Source of the DNA: Phascolarctos cinereus
Taxonomy: Eukaryota; Chordata; Mammalia; Diprotodontia; Phascolarctidae
Direction of reading: 5' to 3'
NCBI RefSeq assembly: GCF_002099425.1
Contig: NW_018344185.1
Coordinates: 662,001 to 726,000, forward strand
Length of the DNA: 64,000 bases
The stretch's first letter is position 1. Each line of letters begins with the position of its first letter. The notes below the pieces were generated by a model, which did not search any database, had not been told where the DNA came from, and was given only the letters and a program-made list of their open reading frames with translations. The position numbers were made by a program, and so were the translations under genes. Below are positions 33,540 to 46,385 of the stretch, piece by piece.

Positions 33540-33665
33540 TACAATCTCTCCCTCTCCCTCTCCTTCTTCTTCTCTGTTCCTCTTTCTCCCTTTCTCTCTC
33601 TCTCTGACTCAATTTCCCTTTCACTCTCTCTCCCCCTCTCTCTCTGTCACCATCCCTCCCTCCCT
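33540..33665. repeat. CT-rich simple sequence
   Basis: Polypyrimidine (CTCTCC)/(TCTC) tract of about 125 bases. Confidence 0.9.
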
Positions 33666-33689
33666 ATGAATTAAAACATTATCTCTATG

Positions 33690-34150
33690 TAGATGATTTT
33701 ACATTTCACATATCAAAACCTCATCTCTTTGTTGGTCTCAGCATTCATCTCCAATTGACTGCTTGTAATTTCCGTTTGCATATACCACAAACATTTCAAG
33801 CCACACATGAATAAAACTCATTTTAATCACTTTCGCTAACTTATTTATCTCTGTTAAACAATTCATTGCAATTTTCATACTAACTCTGTTGAGGAAATCA
33901 TGATTCTTTCTATAACCCTCAAATCAGCTTTAATTCATTACCATTTTCCAACTTCTTGGTCAGTTGCCAAGTTTTTTTCAAACATTTCCTCAGCATCTTA
34001 AACATCTGTTAGCTTCTCTCCCCTCCATAGCCAACACTCTTGCCTAATGCCTGATAACTTATGGCCTGACTATTGCAATGACCTCATAATTAGTCTGTCT
34101 GTAACTAATTAATTCAATCCACACGGTGTTTTCTAGAACAGGGATAATGT
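33690..34150 (+). mobile_element. L2 ORF2 C-terminal part, before the L1
   Basis: Sense L2: 'tctcagcattcatctccaattgactgcttgtaatttcc', 'acaaacatttcaagcc', 'ggcctgactattgcaatgacctcataattag'. Collinear with 35525-35992 once the intervening L1 is removed. Confidence 0.7.
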
Positions 34151-34169
34151 TTATATATCTAAATTATAG

Positions 34170-35345
34170 CTCTGCCAACAAAATCTTCTGGGAAAAGTGG
34201 AAAAAATGTATAAAAGAAACTGGGCATAGACCGACATCTTGCACCCTATACCAAGATAAAGTCAAAATGGGTCCAGGATTTAAATATGAAGACTTGATAC
34301 TATAAGCAAACTGGAAGAGCAAGGAATAGTTTACCTTTCAGATCTATGGAAAAGGGAAGTATTTATGACCAATGAGAAACAGAGAACATTATGAAATGCA
34401 AAATGGATAATTTTGATTACATTGAATTGAAAAGTTTTGCACAAATAAAGCCAATGCATCCAAGATTAGGAGGGAAGCAGAAAACTGGGAAAGAATTTTT
34501 ACAATCACTGTCTCTGATAAAGGACTCATTTCTAAAACATATAGAGAACTGAGTCAAATTTATAAGACTACAAGCCATTCCCCAATTGATGAATGGTCAA
34601 AGGATATGAACAAACAGTTTTCAGAGGAAGAAACTAAAGCTATTTATAGTCATATGAAAAAAAATGTTCTAAATCACTACTGATTAGAGAAATGCAAATC
34701 AAAACAACTCTGAGGTACCATATCACACCTATCAGATTGGCTAACATGACAAAACAGGAAAAGGATAAATGTTGGAGAAGATGTGGGAAAATTAGAACAC
34801 TAATGCATTGTTGGTGGAGTTGTGAACTGATCCAACTATTCTGGAGAGCAATTTGGAACTATGCCCAAAGGTCTATAAAAATATGCATACCTTTTGACCC
34901 AACAATACCATTTCTAAATCTTTATCACAAAGAGATCATAAAAGTGGAAAAGCACCCACATGTACAATAATATTTATACCAGCTCTTTTTGTGGTGGCAA
35001 AGAATTGGAAATTGAGGGGATGCCCATCAATTGGGGAATGGCTGAACAAGTTGTGGTATATGAATGCAATGGAATATTATTGTGCTATAAGAAATGATGA
35101 GCAGGCAGACTCCAAAAAACCTGGAAAGGCTTACATGAACTGATGCAGAGTGGAATGAGCAGAATCAGAAGAACATTGTACATGGTAACAGCCACATTGT
35201 GTGATGACTGACTTTGATAGACATGACTCTTCACAGCAATGCAAGAATCTAAGACAACTCCAGAAGACTCATGATGAAAATTGCTATCCATATTCAGACA
35301 AAGAACTATGGAGTCTGAATGCAGATGGAAGCATAGTATTTGCTA
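34170..35345 (+). mobile_element. L1 3' part inserted in the L2
   Basis: Sense L1 distal ORF2. The frame at 34692-34970 reads MQIKTTLRYHITPIRLANMT then ELIQLFWRAIWNYAQRSIKI. The 3' UTR ends in a huge TATG/TA microsatellite. 5' truncated, with scattered stops. One of the better preserved L1 tails in the window. Confidence 0.85.
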
Positions 35346-35351
35346 TATGTG

Positions 35352-35383
<32 letters not shown>

Positions 35384-35395
35384 TATGTGTGTGTG

Positions 35396-35449
<54 letters not shown>

Positions 35450-35454
35450 ATGTG

Positions 35455-35520
<66 letters not shown>
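35346..35520. repeat. (TGTA)n-(TA)n microsatellite, about 175 bp
   Basis: TGTA units, a TGTG patch, then nearly pure TA in two blocks split by TGTGTATGTGTATG. It grew from the L1 tail. The Tyr-Ile frames on both strands are its translation. Confidence 0.95.
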
Positions 35521-35523
<3 letters not shown>

Positions 35524-35524
35524 A

Positions 35525-35992
35525 TGTCAGTATCCTGACAAAATTCATTGGCTCCCCATCCTCCTTAGAATAAAATGTAGACTTCTCTTTTTATCACTTA
35601 AGTCCTTTATGATCTATCAGTAACCTACCTGTTTAGTCTGATTATACTTTCATGCACTCTTAGTCAAACTGAATTGCTGTTTGTTACACAAAGTATTTTA
35701 TTTCCTACCTCCATACACTTTCATTGCTCCCATACTTCAAATTACCTCTTTCCTTAGCTGTACTTGGAAGATCTTGCTTCCTTCAAAGCTTAGCTCAAGT
35801 ACCTCATCCTTTGAGAGCTTGATTTCCTCAATTGCTAGTTGCCCCTCTCTTTAAAAAAATCATTCTATATATCCTGTATATTCTTACATGTGAACATGAT
35901 GTCCTACAAAGCCTAGTCTGTTGTTTTGTATTCCTGAGACCTAACACAGTAACTGACACATAGTAAGTGTTAAATGCATGTTTGTTGGTTAA
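35525..35992 (+). mobile_element. L2 3' end, after the L1
   Basis: 'aaaattcattggctccccatcctccttagaataaaatgtagac' through 'cttccttcaaagcttagctcaagtacctcatcc' to 'taacacagtaactgacacatagtaagtgttaaatgcatg' is a full-order L2 3' region. Confidence 0.85.
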
Positions 35993-36039
35993 ATCAATTT
36001 TTGGAAATACAAATGTATGAATTCTGCCTCTCGTACAAT

Positions 36040-36180
36040 AGCTGAATGTCACTAGGCAAGTGACTTAATCTCTTTAAATTTCACTAATCATAACCTTCAT
36101 TTGTTAATCGGGAATTATAATGCCTATAGGTATTATAATTTATACCTATGGGAGGTATAAATGAGAAAGTATATATAAAG
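36040..36180 (+). mobile_element. MIR-like SINE
   Basis: 'tgtcactaggcaagtgacttaatctctttaaatttcac' and 'ttgttaatcgggaattataatgcctata' are sense MIR. It contains a small inverted repeat, ATAGGTAT..ATACCTAT (36125-36149). Confidence 0.7.
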
Positions 36181-36189
36181 TATTTTGTA

Positions 36190-37589
36190 AAATTTTTAAT
36201 TTTAAAAGTATATATTTTATTTATTTCATGTAAATATTAAATTTTAACATTCTTTTTTTAAATTTTGAGTTCCAAATTCTCACTTTCCCTCCCATCACCT
36301 GTTACCCATTAAGAAGAGAAGCCACATGATGTTGATTCCATATATGAAGCTAAGCAAAACATATTTCAGTTTTCACCATGTTGCAAAAAAACATACTTAA
36401 ACAAGAAAAATAAAGTGAAAAAAGTATCCTTCATTCTGTACTCAGAGTTCATCAATTCTCTCTCTGGAAGTAGGTATCATTTCTCATCATCACTACATTG
36501 TAATTGTCTTGGGTCATTGTCTTGATCAGAGTAGCTAAGCCATTCATAGTTAATCATCATTACAATATTGCTGTTACAGTGTACAATATTGTCTTGATGC
36601 TGCTAACTTGACTGCATTATTTCATACGTCATCCTGGATTTTTTCTGAAACTAACCTGTTCATCATTTTATAGCACAATCACAATCATATCACATATTAC
36701 ATATAATATACCCTATTCAACCATTCCCCAGTTGATATGCATCCTCTAAATTTCCAATTCTTTGCTACCACAGAAAGAACTGCTATAAATATTTTTGTAC
36801 AAATAGGTCTTTTTTCCCTTTTCTTTGATCTCTTTGGGATTAGGACTTAGTAATACTATGTTTCTGCATAAAAGGGTATGCACAATTTCATAGTACTTTG
36901 TGTACAGTTCTAAATTGTCCTCTAGAAAGTTCACACTATTTCACAATTCCACTAGTAGCACATTAGTGTCCCAATTTTTCAACATCCCCTCCAGTATCTG
37001 TCATTTTATTTTTTCTTTCATGTTAGAGAATTGGACAGGGATGGGGTGGTACTTCAGCATTCTTTTAATTTGAATTTCTCTAATCAATAGTGTTTTTGAG
37101 CATTTTTTTTATATGGTCATGCATAGCTTTGTTTTCTTCTTTTGAAAACTGTCTGTTCATATACTTTGTTTATCAATTGAAGATGATTCCTATATTTTTA
37201 ATGTTGGCTCAGTTGCCTACATATTGGAGATATGAGGCCTTTATTAAAGGAAATTTCCATAAATTTTTTCTCTAGTTCTCTATTATCCTTCTAATTTTGG
37301 CAGCATTAGTTTTGTTCATTCAAATTTGTTTTAATTCATGTAATCAAAATTATCTATTTTATGTCCAGTGATTTTTTTAATTTTGTTTAGTCATAAACTC
37401 TTCCCTTAACCATAGATCTGACAGGAACATTTTTCCATGCTCTCCTAATTTACCTACGGGTATCACCCTTTAAGTATGAATAATTTATCCATTTTGATCT
37501 TCTCTTCTATATCATGTAAGATGTTGGTCTATGCCTAGCTTCTGCAAAACTGCTTTTCAATTTTTCCAACAATTTTTATCAGATGATAA
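36190..37589 (-). mobile_element. L1 3' part, antisense
   Basis: Antisense 3' UTR (36.2-36.45 kb, 'ttttgagttccaaattctcac'), then antisense distal ORF2 through 'ccattccccagttgatatgcatcc' and 'atgttggtctatgcctagcttctgc'. More diverged than the L1 at 1732-3567. It ends where a SINE abuts at 37590. Confidence 0.8.
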
Positions 37590-37740
37590 TTTCTTTTTTT
37601 CTTTCCCAAGGCAATCAGAGTTAAGTGACTTGCCCAGGATCACACAGCTAGTGAGTGTTATGTGTCTGAGGCTGGATTTGAACTCAGGTCCTCCTGACTC
37701 CAGGGCCGGTGCTCTATCCACTGCACCACGTAGGTACCCC
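37590..37740 (-). mobile_element. WSINE1-like SINE
   Basis: 'gcaatcagagttaagtgacttgcccaggatcacacagctagtgagtg', 'aggtcctcctgactccagggccggtgctctatccactgcaccacgtaggtacccc'. No convincing target duplication. Confidence 0.85.
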
Positions 37741-37809
37741 TCAAATGCATCATCATTCCTTTGCCTAGAATAAATCAACAGTTCTTATCATGGTCTTATG
37801 TTCCCTCTC

Positions 37810-37827
37810 TCTAAAGGAATAAAAAAG

Positions 37828-37907
<80 letters not shown>

Positions 37908-38037
37908 AGAGACAGAGACACAGAGATAGAGACAGAGACAGAAACAGACAAAGAAACAGAGGCACAGAGAGACAAAAAGAGACAGAGGCAAAGACAGAGA
38001 GAGAGAGAGTCAGAGAGACATAGACACACAGAGAGAG
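37810..38037. repeat. Large (GA)n / GACAGA-rich block
   Basis: Pure (GA)n followed by degenerate GACAGA and CACAGA units, about 225 bases of purine-rich strand. Leu-Ser-rich minus-strand frames come from it. Confidence 0.95.
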
Positions 38038-38249
38038 CATGTAATCAACTTTCTGCTGTTTAAATATATCAAAGAAAGTGGATTCTACTTGGATACCTTT
38101 TCTCTTGCCTATGTTTCTTAAATTAGGAGGACAAGATGAGAAAGGGAGAAGGGGAGGATGAATATGCAAGTTAATAGGTTATTCTGAACAGGTCAGAGCT
38201 AGATATAGTGATTATGATTCCAGTGATGGAAACATCACATGCAAAGTCA

Positions 38250-38480
38250 TGCAGGCAGCTACTTGAACTACTAGATATAGTTCACCACCTGGAGATATGA
38301 AAATTTGAGTGCAGAACTGCCTTGGACACTAGCTCTGTAGCCTTGAGCAACTTACTTAACCTCTTTCAGACTTGGTTTTCTCATTTGAAAAGTGGAGATA
38401 ATAATAATACATTCCTCACAAGATTGTTGTGAAAATGAGACATAATACTATGAGAAAAAGCTATGGAATCACCATAGGAT
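38250..38480 (+). mobile_element. Mar1/MIR-type CORE SINE
   Basis: Head 'caggcagctacttgaactactagatatag', then 'tggacactagctctgtagccttgagcaacttacttaacctctttcagacttggttttctcatttgaaaagtgg' and 'ctcacaagattgttgtgaaaatgag'. Nearly full length. Confidence 0.75.
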
Positions 38481-39307
38481 GATGTATACATAAATATAGA
38501 AGCAGGCAATGGAACTCATTTCATTGTAATAACTTCAGAGTGAAGAGATAATGAGCCTAAAAGTGATGTGAAAGTTCTAAAATTTCAATAAAGAGTATTT
38601 TTATTAATATTATTAAGCACTTATTGCATGGAAAGAAGTTTTTGTAAGGTGAATTTATAAATATGAATTGGAATAATCATCAGCTGCATCCCACTGCGAT
38701 ATTGGGGAATTTGCAAAAATGCAAAAATGAAAAATGATCCTGTCTTCATTGTATTTGCAGTCTATTTATTCTTTTGTTTATTTCTGTACAGGAGATCAGC
38801 ATTGTCAATAAGACAGAAGAAACTTACAATTATTAAGGAATTCACACATATTCAGTGTAAAAAGAAATTAGATCTAATCATACACTGACCAAAGCATTTT
38901 TCATATATTTGATAATGCAAGTCCATGGATTTTGTAAATACCCTCTGCCATTTTAGAAATTATATTGCATAGTAAAGTAGAAGGATAAAATATTATCTAA
39001 ATAAACTTCTACCAATTAACTCATAAAGAAGAACAAGACAAAGAATTTTGGTTGTCTTCATTATTCCTTTGGTTAAACATATTTGAAAAGAAAGTAACAA
39101 AGCCTAAATATAAAAGCAGATAAATTATCCAACTAGATTATGTATATAAAATTAATTTTTGAAATTATAAAATTGAATATCATTGGGCTGCCAGTAACAA
39201 GAAAAAGGAAGGTAGACAGTCTGTACAGTATCTTCCATTAGGCTGTTATGAGAGAACATAATATATTTCATCCCACATTTTTTAATTAATCTAGTAAGAA
39301 CAATGTT
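38481..39307. other. unassigned sequence
   Basis: No repeat family or exon recognised. Confidence 0.5.
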
Positions 39308-39362
39308 AAAAAGAAAAGAAAAGAAAAGAAAAGAAAAGAAAAGAAAAGAAAAGAAAAGAAAA
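39308..39362. repeat. (AAAAG)n microsatellite
   Basis: About ten pentanucleotide units. Confidence 0.95.
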
Positions 39363-40213
39363 GGTCCCTCAGGCAGTTTGTAGGTCAAGTAATGTCTTGA
39401 TCACAGGAAATAATCATTTTGTCTCCATTAAGGCTTAAAAGGGCAAACACTGTCCAATAAATATTAGTATCTATAAGCTAAAATAGTGAATAAGATTAGT
39501 GGAGTAATTGCCAAGGAGTAGAAGCAGGCACTTGCTGACATGAATCAAAATTATTTTGACCTTTAGACTTGAATTTCTTCTTTAACTACATCCTAAATTT
39601 GAGCAAGGTCAGATGTTGGTCTTGGTTTTCTCTAACTTCTCTTTCCCACTTCCATTTGTTTAAAAAATCTAGTGGGTTGAGGACTTAAAATGAGTAGTTG
39701 ATGGCTTTCACCATTATTTCTCTGATTGATAGTTACATAATTCAAATAAGATAGAATGGAAGGAATAGAATTTAAATCTCAATATTCATCTCAGCCTCTA
39801 TCATTATAGGACTTAATCATCTGTTAATAGTATTTGAAAAGCAGTAGCCCAATTTTATTTTAAAGCTAAAGATATTACATACTCTAGACTAAACAGAAAC
39901 AGTAACACATAGAGATATGAATCATTCTGTAAGTGTGAAGGTCATTGGAGCATTGCTTTTACTTATAGTAGAAATTCATGAATTCAGACTCTTTTATTTC
40001 ATAACTTAGCAAATAACTGTATTGACGTAAAATTAGTCTTTATTCAATTAGCCATGATTTTGGCATAATACCTGCCACTTTTCTTCTTTCAATTTGGTAA
40101 AACTACTCCACAATAACTGGATGAAAATAAATATGTAGGACTGAGTCCATGCAAACCTCAGCCCTCATTTCATACATTGAAATCTTCCTTGATTTTTTAA
40201 AAAATAAATGAGA
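39363..40213. other. unassigned sequence
   Basis: No repeat or coding signal recognised. Confidence 0.5.
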
Positions 40214-41165
40214 TGAGCCATCTATAGTTATATGAAAAAAATGTTCTAAATTACTATTGATTAGAGAAATGCAAAAAAAAAAAACCCAACAACTCTGAGG
40301 TCCACATCACACCTATCAGAGTGGTCAACATGACAAAATAGGAAAATGATAAACATTGGAGAAGATATGGGAAAATTGGGACACTAATGTATTGTTGGTG
40401 GAGTTGTGGAATGATCCAACCATTTTGGAGAGCAATTTGGAACTATGCCCAAAGGGCTATAAAAATGTGCATATCCTTTGACCCAGCAATAGCACTTCAA
40501 GGGCTGTATCCCAAAGAGATCGTACAAATGAGAAAAGGACCCACATGTACAAAAATATTTATACTGCTTTTTTGTAGTGGCAAATAAATGGAAATTGAGG
40601 AGATATCCATCAACTGGGGAATGACTGAACAAGTTGTGGTATATGAATGTAATGGAATACTATTGTGCTATAAGAAATGATGAGCAGGCAGACTTCAGGA
40701 AAACCTTGGAAGACTTTTCTGGGCTGATGCTGAGTGAAGTGAGAAGAACCAGGAGAACATGTACACAGTAACAGCCACATTGTGTGATGACTAATGTTGA
40801 CAGACTTAGTTAGCCCTTCTCAGCAATGTAAGGATCTAAGACATCTCCAAAGGTTTCATAATGGAGAATGCTATCCACATCCAAAGAAAGAACTGTGGAG
40901 TTTGAATGCAGATTGAAGCATGCTATTTGTTCTTTTTTTTTTTCTTCTGTTGTGTTTTGTTTCTTCTTTCTTGTAGTTCCTATTGGTTCTAATTCTTCTT
41001 TACAACATAACTAATGTGAAAATATGTTTAATAGGAATGTATATGTAGAGCCTATATCAGATTGCATGCCATCTTAAAGAAGAAGGAGGAGAAAAATTAA
41101 AACTCAAAAGTTTTTGGAAGTGATTGTTGAAAACTAAATATAAATTAATAAAGAAAAATGAAAAA
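40214..41165 (+). mobile_element. L1 3' part
   Basis: Sense distal ORF2: the frame at 40387-40587 reads CWWSCGMIQPFWRAIWNYAQ and AIALQGLYPKEIVQMRKGPT. The 3' UTR ends in 'ttgttgaaaactaaatataaattaataaag' plus an A-rich tail. Same subfamily as the copies at 1732-3567 and 58398-59086, judged by the shared 3' UTR 'ggttctaattctt...aatgtgaaaatatgttta'. Confidence 0.9.
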
Positions 41166-41245
41166 AAAGAATACAATTCTAGAGAATGACTACTAAAGTC
41201 CTACTCTGATACTTCATCATGGTGTGAAAGCAAAACAGCATTTTC

Positions 41246-42592
41246 TTTTTTGTTGTTGTTGTTGTTTTAAAATTTTTTATTTTTCCAGTTACATATAAAA
41301 AAACTATTTTTAACTTTTTCTTTAAGTTCAAAATTTTGTTTCCCCTTCCTTTCCTCTCCCTTCACTAAGAAGGCAAGCACTTTGATATAGGTAAAAATGT
41401 TCAGTATGCAAAACATATTTCCATATTACTCATGTTGTGGAAAAGCACACACACACAAAGAAAGTAAAAGAAAAAAGTATACTTTGATCTGTATTCAGAC
41501 TCCATCAAGTTTTTTGTCTGTTGGTGGATAAAATTTTTCGTCATAATTTTTTTCAGAATATCTTGGATCTTTGTATTGGTAAGAATAATTAAGTCATTCA
41601 CTGTTGATCATCATACAATATTTCTGTTACTGTGAACAATGTTTTCCTGATTCTGTTCACTTCACTTCGCATCAGTTCGTATAAGTCTTTCCAGATTTTT
41701 CGGAAAGCATCCTCCTTATCATTTCTTATAGCACAATAGTGTTCCATCAAAATCATATACCACAACTTGATCAACCCTTCCCCAGGTGATAGACATCTCT
41801 CAATTTCAAATTCTTTGCTACCACAAAAAAGCTACTATAAATATATTTTTCATACAAGTGGATCCTTTTTTCCTTTTTTTATTATCTCTTTGGGATATGG
41901 ACCTAGTGGTGATATTGCTGGATCAAAGGGTATGCACAGTTTGATTACCCTCTGGGCATAGTTCAAATTGTTCTCCAGAATGGTTAGATCACAACTCCAC
42001 CAACAATGCATTAGTGTTCCTACTTTACCACATCTACTCCCACATTTCTCATTTTTTCTTTTTCATCATATTAGCCAATCTGATAGGTATGAGTGGGTAC
42101 TTCAGAGTTGTTTTAATTTACATTTCTGCAGTCAATACTGATATAGAGAATTTTTATATGACTATAAATAGCTTTGATTTCATCATCTGAACACTGCCCA
42201 TTCATATCCTTTGACCACTGATCAACTGGGGAATGACTCATATCATCACCACAATTTGACTCAGTTCTCTATATATTTGAGAAATAAGGCCTTTATCATA
42301 GAAACTTACTACAAACCCCCCCCCCCATTTTCTGCTTCTCTTTTAATCTTGACTGCATTGGTTTTGTTTGTGGAAAAAAACATTTTTTTAATATAACGTA
42401 ATAAAAAGTATCCATTTTATATGGCATAGTACTCTCAGTCTGATAAATTTTTCCCTTACCAATAGATCTGACAGTTAAACTATTCCATGCTCTCCGAATT
42501 TGCTTATTGTATCACCCTTTATGTCTAAATCATATACCCATTTTAACATTACTTTGGTAAATAGTGTGAGATGTTGGTCTATGCCTAGTGAA
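41246..42592 (-). mobile_element. L1 3' part, antisense
   Basis: Antisense 3' UTR from a T-rich, (GTT)n-containing start (41246-41300), then antisense distal ORF2 to 'gatgttggtctatgcctag'. Possible target repeat AGCATTTTC (41237-41245) and AGTATTTTC (42593-42601), one mismatch. A poly-C run lies at about 42318-42327. Confidence 0.8.
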
Positions 42593-42601
42593 AGTATTTT
42601 C

Positions 42602-43329
42602 AAAGTTGTATATCAGAGGAGTGATAGATCCATCATAAATGGAAAAGCTTTGAGTATGACCATCACTCTAACTAATTTTATGGAGCTAGAATGTTTCCTG
42701 ATTTACCAGCTTCTGAGGAGGTGCACCTGTTCTGCTTCAAAGTCTATAGTCCTTATGATTCACACTTCATATTCTTCAACTGTTCTAAATCCCAATAGTA
42801 TCCTGTAATCCAGGCATATCTAGAAATGAACAGAGAGCGTGGTCACTAAAATAGGGCTTAGGAGAAGAAGGAGATTTATTGCTTCTTCTGCCTTTATGAT
42901 TTTTTTAAGTGGGTGACCCCATAAACCTTGCAGTCCTAGAAAGAGAGGAGCCAGAGGTATAAAGGAAATTAGGTCTTTTGTAGCAGAATTTAAAGGAGGA
43001 GGGGGATGTTACATGATATCTTCTCTTCCCCTTTGGCTGGAGCTCCAATTGGACTGTACATTTGAAGCTCACCTGCCTTTTTTAACTCCTTTAAACTTGT
43101 ATTTCACTTGCTATTTCTCAGCAAATTCTCATTTTTATGATACTAAAATTTAGCCTTTAACAATCACTCCCTTGACCTATCCTTGTTTTCCACTGTACTT
43201 AAAGTTACCAAATTTCATTCTATCCCAGATGTCTCCCTTTTAGATTCTTTCAAACTTCTTATATTCATTGAAATCTAGCCTTTTCCCCACTAAAGATGCC
43301 CTATGACTATTCCCTTTCAAAAATGGACC
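42602..43329. other. unassigned sequence
   Basis: No family recognised. The 42830-43080 part has a G-rich 'aaaggaggagggggatg' and an 'agatttattgcttcttctgc' patch, but I cannot support an LTR call. Confidence 0.4.
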
Positions 43330-43720
43330 TTTCTTTCTTTTATCCTAGGGCACAGGAGTTTAGGAGGAGGAGTTGAAATCTTCCTTTCTCTCTATTATCA
43401 CATTCAGACAATTGTCTGCAATTGTTCATCAGTCATCTCTCTTTTAAAGTTAATTCTGTCCTACCCTGATCCTTGTTACTTTCATTTATGGACTTACAAT
43501 AATCATCCTTCCTCCTGAGTAAGGTTAGTAGCTCTCTCCACCTTGACTTCTATCACTATGAACACTTACCCACACTCACCTTCTCAACTCCCACAACCTA
43601 TGATTTCATTTTGCTTCAGTTATATGTAGGAGTTATATAAACCACTACCAACACCATTACCCTTTGCCCATCATTTGTCCTAGGTTCCAATTTCCTAATT
43701 ATACCTCTGATTCATGTCTT
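43330..43720 (+). mobile_element. Possible L2 endonuclease-region relic
   Basis: The order of C/T-rich stretches (GGAGGAGTTGAAATCTTCC, then 'ccttgttactttcatttatggacttacaataatcatcc', then 'cattaccctttgcccatcatttg') resembles the L2 endonuclease domain in sense, including a decayed GDxNIH-like site. Weak. Confidence 0.35.
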
Positions 43721-44029
43721 TTGTTAAAGAACTAACCAGCTATTTTTTTTGGGGGAGGCTCATCACCAGGATGTTCATATTAAACTCAGAAAGATGTTTT
43801 AAGTTATAAAAATTTTTCAGCTGCATTAGTGAATACATATACAATGAAACAAGCAATCATTGAAGTAGATTTACATTAAGCATTTGCATTCCTTCCACTC
43901 AGATTTCAGGTTTACCATTGAATCAACTTTGATTTCATGGAAAGAAGGACATAGACATTGTTGTAGCACTAACTTACAGGATAGCAGGTATGGTTTAGGA
44001 CTAATCACATTCACACCAAACAATCAAAA

Positions 44030-44130
44030 AATATATATTATGTTCCTAAGATGTGCTACAAACAGTATCAGTCTCTGAAATGCAAATGCAGAAGAAAGAC
44101 AGTACTCAAGGACCTTAGGAAAACTAAAGG
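44030..44130 (-). mobile_element. Possible L2 3' tail
   Basis: 'agatgtgctacaaacagtatcagtctctgaaatgcaaatgcag' followed by 'agacagtactcaaggaccttagg' resembles antisense L2 3' UTR. Weak. Confidence 0.35.
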
Positions 44131-46134
44131 AGGAAGAAATAATGAGAAGAGAGCTAGTCAGATAGAAGTCACTTATGGATCATAGGATAGGCTCCAAACA
44201 GCTGGGTGCTTTTTTATTTACCATATTGATGGCATGGGAAGAGGAAATGTAAAATTTCTTAAAGAAGCCATTTTTTTGGGGGGAAAGAGTATTGAGGAAG
44301 GATGTACTTGTATAAGAGAAACTTTTTTTTCGTATTCTAAAGGAAAATCAGAACTATTAAAAGAGCATCAATTATAATATAGCATATTTTAAATTTTTTC
44401 TAAGCAAATTATTAGGTTCTTAATAAATATATGAGCACAGCTTTTCACAGATATTGAAAACTCATTTATATGAATGGAATAATGATATGATCATTTTTTA
44501 TGATCAGTTTTTTGTACTCCCTGAACCACTACACATTAACACTTATCCTGGTTCAAGTTTCTAACATAATATAATTAGTCTCCTTTGAAAATATTATGTT
44601 ATCTAGTTTTATCTTAGATACTGTGCTTACGTCACATATCTTTGATGCTTTCTTGTTTTCATAATGTTCTCCAATTTTAATTCTTAGTGTTTGGTGACTT
44701 CTTGTACATGTGTGTATCCATGTGTGTTTATATATGTGGGTGAACTAATTTCTTGCTCACTTCTCTTTTCTTTAATCCAACTGATTTTGCTTTATTATCT
44801 TATAACCTGCGTTTGTAAATCATCATCATTCAAAACACCATCTTCTTATATATAAAAATAGATTACCTACACACACATAAATTATTGAGGTTTTTTAGTT
44901 TCTGCCTTTTAATTGACAATACAAGATCAAGGTGTCATGAGGGAAAATTTGTTTGAAAGAATCTGGAAAATGTGCCTATATATTACAGTTTGGCTTGAAT
45001 ATCTTTCTACCTTTTTTGCTAAAGCAATGGTTACTGGAAAGAAATGAAAAGAGATTACAGTCAAAGAAGGGGGAAAAAATTAAAGAATTTTCTTGAGAAA
45101 ATAGGACCTGAAGTTTATATCTCAAGAGAATTATAACTGAGATCCAGTCTAGTAATATTATGTATAAACACACTGTCTTTTTTCAGTAAGTTATTAAGAC
45201 ATCTCATTTGATTTCAAAAGCTCTATATTTTTATAAGATCACATAACTAATGACATTTCATGACAGTGATATATTATTCTTTTCTTTGAAGTAATATGAA
45301 ACATTCTTTTTGGAAAAATTCACCCATCCTGTGTTATTATCCTTTTCAAGATGATTGAGGTGCATATCCAAATAAAGGAGCCCATATATCTCCATTCATA
45401 AGCCATTAGCAAATGCTAAGTTTGGTAACAACAGTTTCCATGTAGAAATCTTTTGTTCCTAGTTGGTAAAGATGAGTTTAATTGATTGTAAATTAATTAT
45501 TACTGCACAGAATATGAATTTTTAAAATACAATTTTAGCATAAAAAAGAAGAAAAAATCCCATTGTGCTGGCCCTGCAAATTCTCATTCTCAGTCATAAA
45601 CACTTTTCCCCCCTTTGTTTAAACTTGGTTGACAAGCTCTGTTTTTGTAAATAAATTAAATGTCTTGAAATATATTTCTCTAATATTTATTTTAACATGG
45701 CAGCATGCATTAGTTATGGTTCACTATATTTCATTCCCCAAAGTGTTAATATTGTCTATAAATTATGACTGGTGATATGCAATGGTTATTATCAATCATA
45801 AAGAGTAATTGGTGCTGATTGAATCAAATAAATATGATTTTTGCAAGCTATGAGCTTGTCATTTAACTGCCAAGGCTCAAATATATTGATTCTATAGTAA
45901 TTAACTATTTATAAATCATAAAGAAAGGTAGTAATATCCAAACATGTATGTACATATGTGTTTGTATATACATATTTATAGCTGAAGCTATAGCACCCTG
46001 TATCTAGAGATAGTGTGTTTGTATCCATACTCAAAAATACACACGGGAGTTAAAAATACATATATAATACTGGAGTTCAATTATTAATGACACAATTCCT
46101 TCCAACAACATGGATGACAGCTCATCTCTGACTT
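44131..46134. other. repeat-poor stretch, no gene seen
   Basis: Two kilobases with essentially no recognisable transposon apart from short AT-rich and TG-rich patches. The part at about 45300-45930 is the least repeat-like and is a candidate conserved noncoding element (see findings). No ORF or RNA fold can be supported. Confidence 0.5.
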
Positions 46135-46385
46135 AGTATAGGGGAAACATGACTCAGGGATAGTGATAGACTTGATGTCTTTAGAACTAAGTTTAACACT
46201 AGCTCTTAGAAAGATTCTGGAAGTCACTTAACATCTCTTAGCCTCAGTTTCATCACCTGTATCATGGGAATAATAGCACTTTCTTAGATAGTTGTTATGA
46301 TGGTCATTAGAGAATACATATAAAGTGCTTAGTAGACCTTAAGGGAGGATATAAATTTTATTCATTGTTGGTCTTGGTATGTAAT
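46135..46385 (+). mobile_element. Mar1/MIR-type CORE SINE
   Basis: 'tagaactaagtttaacactagctcttagaaag', 'ggaagtcacttaacatctcttagcctcagtttcatcacctgtatcatgggaataatagc' and 'agtgcttagtagacctt' in sense order. Confidence 0.75.

Noticed and set aside
33336-33669. Ser-rich and Val-rich small proteins
   Set aside because: Translations of the (TAG)n and CT-rich simple repeats.
35201-35623. Tyr/Ile-rich proteins on both strands
   Set aside because: L1 3' end plus the TA microsatellite.
37765-38169. Leu/Ser/Cys-rich membrane-like protein, minus strand
   Set aside because: Translation of the (GA)n block.
42830-43080. Possible solo LTR
   Set aside because: No paired ends, flank repeat or second copy could be found.
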